Positions 14,677 to 17,905 of a stretch of DNA of 17,905 bases are shown piece by piece; the stretch's first letter is position 1; the number at the start of each line of letters is the position of its first letter. A program made the position numbers and the translations under genes. Source of the DNA: JBDLSO01 sp039799445 (lineage in GTDB: Bacteria; Patescibacteriota; Minisyncoccia; Phycocordibacterales; UBA5272); the NCBI GenBank assembly GCA_039799445.1, contig JBDLSO010000007.1:1-17905 (forward strand), given 5' to 3'. The notes below the pieces were generated by a model. It saw nothing but the letters and a program-made list of their open reading frames with translations. It was not told the DNA's origin and did not search any database.

Positions 14677-15420
14677 TTACTTTTTTATAAATCCTTCGAC
14701 TGCTTTGAGCACTTCCATTGGTATCATATATACGACTGTGTTTGATTGATCACTCGACATATCGTTGATAGATTGAAGTGTACGCAGATGCAATGCACCT
14801 GGTGTCTCAGCTAGTATACGAGCAGCTTCTGCCATATTGCTCGCAGCTGCCAACTCCCCTTCGGATGTGATAATAACTGCGCGCTTTTCACGTTCTGCTT
14901 CTGCTTGTTTGGCGATAGTACGCTCCATATCATTTGGTAGTGATACGTCTTTGAGTTCTACACTATTTACTTTCAGCCCCCAGCTGGTCGTTTCTTTCTC
15001 GACTATTTCACGTATTCTATCTGCAATCTGATCACGTCCAGAAAGTAGTTCATCGAGCGTTGCTTCTCCAACAATGTTTCGCATTGTGGTTTGAGCATAT
15101 TGTGAGATGGCATATCTGAAATCTTCTATTTCAAGTATTGCTTTTGCTGCATCAGCTACTTTGTAGTAGATAACGGCATTTACCGATACTGAAACATTAT
15201 CACGCGTGATAGCATTTTGACTCGGTATATCTGTCGCTTTGACACGTATGTCCACTTTTTGATATGTCTGAAACACAGGGATGATGATTCTCCACCCTGG
15301 CTCGAGCATACCAGAATACTTACCAAGTGTCAGCACCACACCACGTTCGTATTGATTGATTTGTTTGATAGTTACCAACAAGAAAACGAAAACTACTATT
15401 GCAATGATGATTATTTCCAT
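14677..15420 (-). CDS. SPFH/Band 7 (stomatin-like) membrane protein
   Basis: A 247-residue slipin/stomatin-type protein: an N-terminal membrane segment (about residues 2-19) followed at once by the SPFH domain. The family pattern is INQYERGVVLTLGKYSGMLEPGWR, then VKATDIPSQNAITRDNVSVSVNAVIYYKV and a coiled-coil-like Ala/Glu-rich region (AKQAEAEREKRAVIITSEGELAAA). The family forms large oligomeric rings on membranes and organises or controls membrane proteases. The usual partner NfeD is not in the window; htpX, a membrane protease, is about 10 kb away. The start is supported by a TATACT box 8 nt upstream and by the membrane segment starting at residue 2. No Shine-Dalgarno. Confidence 0.93.
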   Translation of the reverse strand: MEIIIIAIVVFVFLLVTIKQINQYERGVVLTLGKYSGMLEPGWRIIIPVFQTYQKVDIRVKATDIPSQNAITRDNVSVSVNAVIYYKVADAAKAILEIEDFRYAISQYAQTTMRNIVGEATLDELLSGRDQIADRIREIVEKETTSWGLKVNSVELKDVSLPNDMERTIAKQAEAEREKRAVIITSEGELAAASNMAEAARILAETPGALHLRTLQSINDMSSDQSNTVVYMIPMEVLKAVEGFIKK

Positions 15421-15428
15421 ATGTATAT

Positions 15429-15434
15429 AGTATA
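15429..15434 (-). promoter_or_regulatory. -10 box of the SPFH gene
   Basis: TATACT on the minus strand, 8 nt before ATG 15420, predicting a 5' leader of about 2 nt. The -35 region has no clear match. Confidence 0.45.
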
Positions 15435-15447
15435 CTCTTTTTATTTC

Positions 15448-15489
15448 AAAAATACACAGAATGCTATCCTCCTTTATTCGTCATTCTGT
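15448..15489 (-). terminator. Terminator after argS
   Basis: Stem ACAGAATG/CATTCTGT (15482-15489 with 15456-15463) with an 18-nt loop, followed by GTATTTTT on the minus strand. The loop contains AGGAGG, which has no start codon at a useful distance. Confidence 0.5.
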
Positions 15490-15508
15490 ATTCTATATTT
15501 TGTGTAAA

Positions 15509-17083
15509 CTACATCCTCTCTGGTGCATTGATTCCTAGTGTATAAAGTGCTTCTTTCAAAACATTTTTTGTTTGCTCTACTATGTATAGTCTGTGCTCAG
15601 TGCCTTTTGCATCCCCCTCTATGATGATTGTGGTGTCGTTGTAGAAACTATTGAACTCTTGGGCAAGCTCAAAAAGATAAGTGACTAGTCGCTGCGGCGC
15701 AATATCGTTTACAACTGTTTGAAGTACCTCTTTGTAATGTAATAATTTTCGTTCTACCTCAGAAATACTTTTTTCTGTGTCTTTGTGTGGATATAGCTTT
15801 TGGGTTTTTGCTTTATCAAGCAAAGAAGCGCAGCGTGCATGCGTATAGAGTAGATATGGACCAGAATCGCCCTCGAATGAAAGCGAAGTGTCTGGATCAA
15901 AGTTTATATTGCTTCCTGGGCGGGCGCGCAGTATTGAAATACGTATAGCAGACAATGCAATGTCACGCTGAATTTTCTCTTGTTCTTCTGCTGAGAGATG
16001 TGCAATATGCCCCCCACTACGCACGCGAACTTCTTCGAGTACTGCGTCTATAGTATCTTCCGCGAGCGGAACACCCCCCAAACGACTCGACATCTTCGCA
16101 CCCTTAAATGTCATACGACCGTGAGGGACATGCATGCTTTTAGCAATTCTACTCTTCCATTCTTCATTTATTTCTTCAGCCGCCGCAAAGACGGTCTTAA
16201 AATGAGGTATTTGTTCATTGTCGGTAATGTATATAGAATAGTCTCTACCCGCTCCACCATGCTTGATATCGAACTTTATATCAATAAGACCTATATCTTT
16301 ACCACCATATGTAGGATTACCTTGTGAGTTTATAAATACAGTAGTATTTATGTCTTTTCTTGATTCGTTTGGTATGTATACAACCGCACCCTCACTTTCT
16401 GTAAAAACATTTGGAATGTTGTTCTTAATAATCTCTACTCCCCTTTCTCCTGCAAAACTTTCAAAAATATATGTATTAATTTGAGAACCTAGGCTTTCAA
16501 CTATTGAGTTGAAATAAATAACATTTATATTACGAATATGATCATAAAGCTCTATTTCTCTACAAGGGATACTAAGAAAAAGTTTTCTTGCAATCTCTTT
16601 TATATCATCCTGACTTTCAAGTTTTTCCTCAAAGTGTCTTACCCCACGACTATATGCTTCACCAAAATATCTAAAGTATTCCGTAGATTCTTTAACATGC
16701 TCAAATGAGATAGGAAAATCTTTACCTCCGTCTTGTTTTTTATCTATATAAAAAATTATGTACAAAGCTTTTGCTATCCCAAGAGACATGTCGGATGGAA
16801 AAGACATCGTAGCAACCTCAGCCCCACCTATTTTCATAATTCTCACTACTGATTCTCCAATAAAATTATTCATCAAATGTCCTATATGAAATGGTTTGAA
16901 TAAATTCGGCGAAGAATGTTCTACCAAGACTTTTTTGCCTGTATATATTGTTTGTACTGATTCTGTATTTTCTAGTGCCACTCTGATTGCTTCTGTGTTC
17001 AAAGTGATGTTGATAAATCCTGGACCTGCGATTTCTATCTTTTGTATTTCAGAATATTTTTTGTCTAGCATTTTCTCTACCAA
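15509..17083 (-). CDS. argS: Arginyl-tRNA synthetase, catalytic and anticodon-binding part (frame-disrupted gene)
   Basis: The main part of a class I ArgRS. Numbering from TTG 17083: IEIAGPGFINITL (16-28), the end of the N-terminal add-on domain; HIGH at 66-69 within HSSPNLFKPFHIGHL; KMSSR at 330-334; and the C-terminal DALR anticodon-binding domain from about 405 (YLLYTHARCASLLDKAK) to the end. The frame extends upstream without a stop through KNPIFFARTLVEKM, which is also ArgRS sequence, so TTG 17083 and ATG 17071 are not natural starts. The true start lies in the fragment at 17121-17294, one frame away. The two parts are separated by a 31-nt insertion. The middle of the gene (about 16150-16900) is clearly more AT-rich than its ends. 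The open frame and intact motifs over 520 codons argue against long decay. Confidence 0.9.
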   Translation of the reverse strand: MVEKMLDKKYSEIQKIEIAGPGFINITLNTEAIRVALENTESVQTIYTGKKVLVEHSSPNLFKPFHIGHLMNNFIGESVVRIMKIGGAEVATMSFPSDMSLGIAKALYIIFYIDKKQDGGKDFPISFEHVKESTEYFRYFGEAYSRGVRHFEEKLESQDDIKEIARKLFLSIPCREIELYDHIRNINVIYFNSIVESLGSQINTYIFESFAGERGVEIIKNNIPNVFTESEGAVVYIPNESRKDINTTVFINSQGNPTYGGKDIGLIDIKFDIKHGGAGRDYSIYITDNEQIPHFKTVFAAAEEINEEWKSRIAKSMHVPHGRMTFKGAKMSSRLGGVPLAEDTIDAVLEEVRVRSGGHIAHLSAEEQEKIQRDIALSAIRISILRARPGSNINFDPDTSLSFEGDSGPYLLYTHARCASLLDKAKTQKLYPHKDTEKSISEVERKLLHYKEVLQTVVNDIAPQRLVTYLFELAQEFNSFYNDTTIIIEGDAKGTEHRLYIVEQTKNVLKEALYTLGINAPERM

Positions 17084-17110
17084 GGTGCGGGCAAAAAAAA
17101 TCGGATTTTT

Positions 17111-17146
17111 CCCGCGTTTATTTACAGAAGTGGGGTTTTGCCCCGC
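17111..17146 (-). other. 31-nt insertion flanked by GCGGG repeats that breaks argS
   Basis: On the minus strand GCGGG (17142-17146) and GCGGG (17111-17115) bracket the insertion; one copy plus the segment between is 31 nt. Removing it gives AAG AAA AGC GGG AAA AAT CCG, encoding KKSGKNP, the expected ArgRS continuation in frame. With it, frame 1 ends at TAA 17118-17120. The segment can form GGGG-CAAAA-CCCC at its 5' end, and the 3' GCGGG can pair with the downstream CCCGC around an AAAAAT/ATTTTT stem. Confidence 0.8.
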
Positions 17147-17294
17147 TTTTCTTTCCAGCAGAAAGTGCCACGCTGGTCATATAGTCACCATGAGTACTTT
17201 CTGTTGGCACCGTCACAAGCACCTCAGATAGCTCAAAATTACCCATTTCCGCTAGGTTTTCAAAAATATAGTGCTGTATTGTGTCTCGTATCAT
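17118..17294 (-). CDS. argS: ArgRS N-terminal (Add1) fragment
   Basis: Encodes the start of ArgRS: MIRDTIQHYIFENL, then VLVTVPTESTHGDYMTSVALSAGKKSG. The pattern PxxxxHGDYxTxxAL is typical of the tRNA-D-loop-binding Add1 domain. After G51 the frame runs into seven non-ArgRS codons and TAA because of the 31-nt insertion. The protein is completed in another frame from KNPIFFARTLVEK on. I preferred ATG 17294 to the in-frame ATG 17306 because the latter lies inside the predicted -10 box and ArgRS commonly begins near this residue. Taken alone this would be a 58-residue orphan. Confidence 0.8.
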   Translation of the reverse strand: MIRDTIQHYIFENLAEMGNFELSEVLVTVPTESTHGDYMTSVALSAGKKSGAKPHFCK

Positions 17295-17301
17295 GTAATA
17301 C

Positions 17302-17331
17302 AGCATAGCATTAAATAGTGACTGATTACAA
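17302..17331 (-). promoter_or_regulatory. Candidate argS promoter
   Basis: TTGTAA (17326-17331), an 18-nt spacer ending in TGC, and TATGCT (17302-17307), 7 nt before ATG 17294. It fits the short-leader pattern of other genes here but has a weaker -10. Confidence 0.4.
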
Positions 17332-17430
17332 AAGAGAAAGATAATACTAAAATATCTGTGATTTTAAATTATCAGTATATACAGATGGGTTTGCTAAATC
17401 TGACTGGAAATGTTATTGTCAATTCAGAAA

Positions 17431-17446
17431 TTGGCAATAGTGCCAA
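17431..17446 (+). repeat. Palindrome upstream of the ThyX-like gene
   Basis: TTGGCA-ATAG-TGCCAA, a perfect 6-bp inverted repeat 19 nt before the start codon. A second small one, CAATT-4 nt-AATTG (17420-17433), overlaps it. They could be an operator or a leader hairpin. The rest of 17307-17465 shows nothing else that I can support. Confidence 0.4.
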
Positions 17447-17465
17447 TAATATAAGGGATATACAA

Positions 17466-17905
17466 ATGAATACACATTATGTTGGCTCTGCATCAGCTCG
17501 GATTGTTGCTGATAGCAGCATCGCCCGTGTGCGACTGACTTCACTTGAAGTCGAGTTTCCCCGACCTTTTTTGGCAGAGTTTAACACACACAGAATGCTC
17601 TCAAAAAACTCTGCAAGTTCGCGAGCAATTCCTGTTTGGAAGCGTTTACTTGCAGTGCTTGAAAAGCCATATGTCCCCAATACTTTTGGTGCAAATATGG
17701 CTGGTATGCAAGCAGCGGATGAGTTATCTGAGGCAGATCAAACATTTGCAAGAACCAACTGGTTAATTGGTCGTGATCTTGCAGTCATGCAAGCATTTAT
17801 GCTCGCAGGTGGTGAGAAGCAACTTATGCAAGATTCCAAGGGGGCAGCTGCAGCTCTTTGCCAAACAATACGCGAATTGCAGCTCACTTATGGTAACTTT
17901 GGCTT
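17466..17905 (+). CDS. thyX: ThyX-like flavin-dependent thymidylate synthase, partial (C-terminus outside the window)
   Basis: The first 146 residues are present. Residues 30-55 read EFPRPFLAEFNTHRMLSKNS then ASSRAIP. The THR(41-43)-x7-S51 pattern corresponds to the ThyX signature RHRx7S, with Thr in place of the first Arg. From memory, the EFNTHR..S.NSASSRAIP form is the one carried by many phage-encoded ThyX-like proteins. ThyX makes dTMP from dUMP with FAD and methylenetetrahydrofolate. ATG 17466 was chosen because AAGGG lies 8 nt upstream; an in-frame ATG at 17385 has no such site. The gene is divergent from argS and is truncated by the window edge, so catalytic completeness cannot be judged. 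Confidence 0.75.
   Translation, partial: MNTHYVGSASARIVADSSIARVRLTSLEVEFPRPFLAEFNTHRMLSKNSASSRAIPVWKRLLAVLEKPYVPNTFGANMAGMQAADELSEADQTFARTNWLIGRDLAVMQAFMLAGGEKQLMQDSKGAAAALCQTIRELQLTYGNFG

Noticed and set aside
15467..15474. AGGAGG on the minus strand between argS and the SPFH gene as a ribosome-binding site.
   Set aside because: No start codon lies within usable distance; it is in the loop of the argS terminator.
1..17905. Alternative genetic code with TGA as Gly, since no accepted gene ends in TGA.
   Set aside because: All genes read cleanly with the standard code, conserved glycines use GGN, and absence of TGA in thirteen stops is weak evidence in AT-rich DNA.

Overview
The window looks like a chromosomal segment of a Patescibacteria (CPR) bacterium, probably of the Parcubacteria kind. 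This is inferred from gene content and style: a short RecO without a zinc site, a ThrRS without a TGS domain, an IleRS of the long archaeal/eukaryotic-like class, a lamin-tail-domain surface protein, a lemA-htpX pair, and small orphan proteins. The standard genetic code fits. All thirteen complete reading frames that I accept end in TAA or TAG and none in TGA. No rRNA, tRNA, CRISPR array or insertion sequence was seen.

Layout. Positions 1-3570 (minus strand) hold a secreted, C-terminally anchored lamin-tail/PKD protein, an unrecognised membrane-anchored protein and an unrecognised 177-residue protein. The last two are driven by sigma70-like promoters that carry the same ~25-bp upstream element at the same distance. 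Positions 3744-5240 (minus) hold lemA-htpX. Positions 5409-7389 (plus) hold thrS and a 62-residue protein. Positions 7574-7822 (minus) hold an 82-residue unknown protein. Positions 8009-10072 (minus) hold gyrB. Positions 10270-14435 (minus) hold ileS then recO, with a T-box leader upstream of ileS. Positions 14677-15420 (minus) hold an SPFH/stomatin protein. Positions 15509-17294 (minus) hold argS, broken by a 31-nt insertion. At the right edge a divergent ThyX-like gene (plus) runs out of the window.

The genes are mostly translation (three aminoacyl-tRNA synthetases), DNA topology and repair (gyrB, recO), envelope quality control (htpX, lemA, SPFH) and cell surface. Two initiation styles stand out. 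Several conserved genes have a -10 box only 7-11 nt before ATG and no Shine-Dalgarno, which predicts leaderless or nearly leaderless mRNAs. The orphan and accessory genes have purine-rich ribosome-binding sites.

The most interesting items are an IleRS carrying a complete histidine-phosphatase (phosphoglycerate-mutase-like) domain inside its zinc-binding region; a 31-nt, 5-bp-repeat-flanked insertion whose removal exactly restores ArgRS; a compact T-box with clear terminator/antiterminator alternatives; and the paired 25-bp promoter element.
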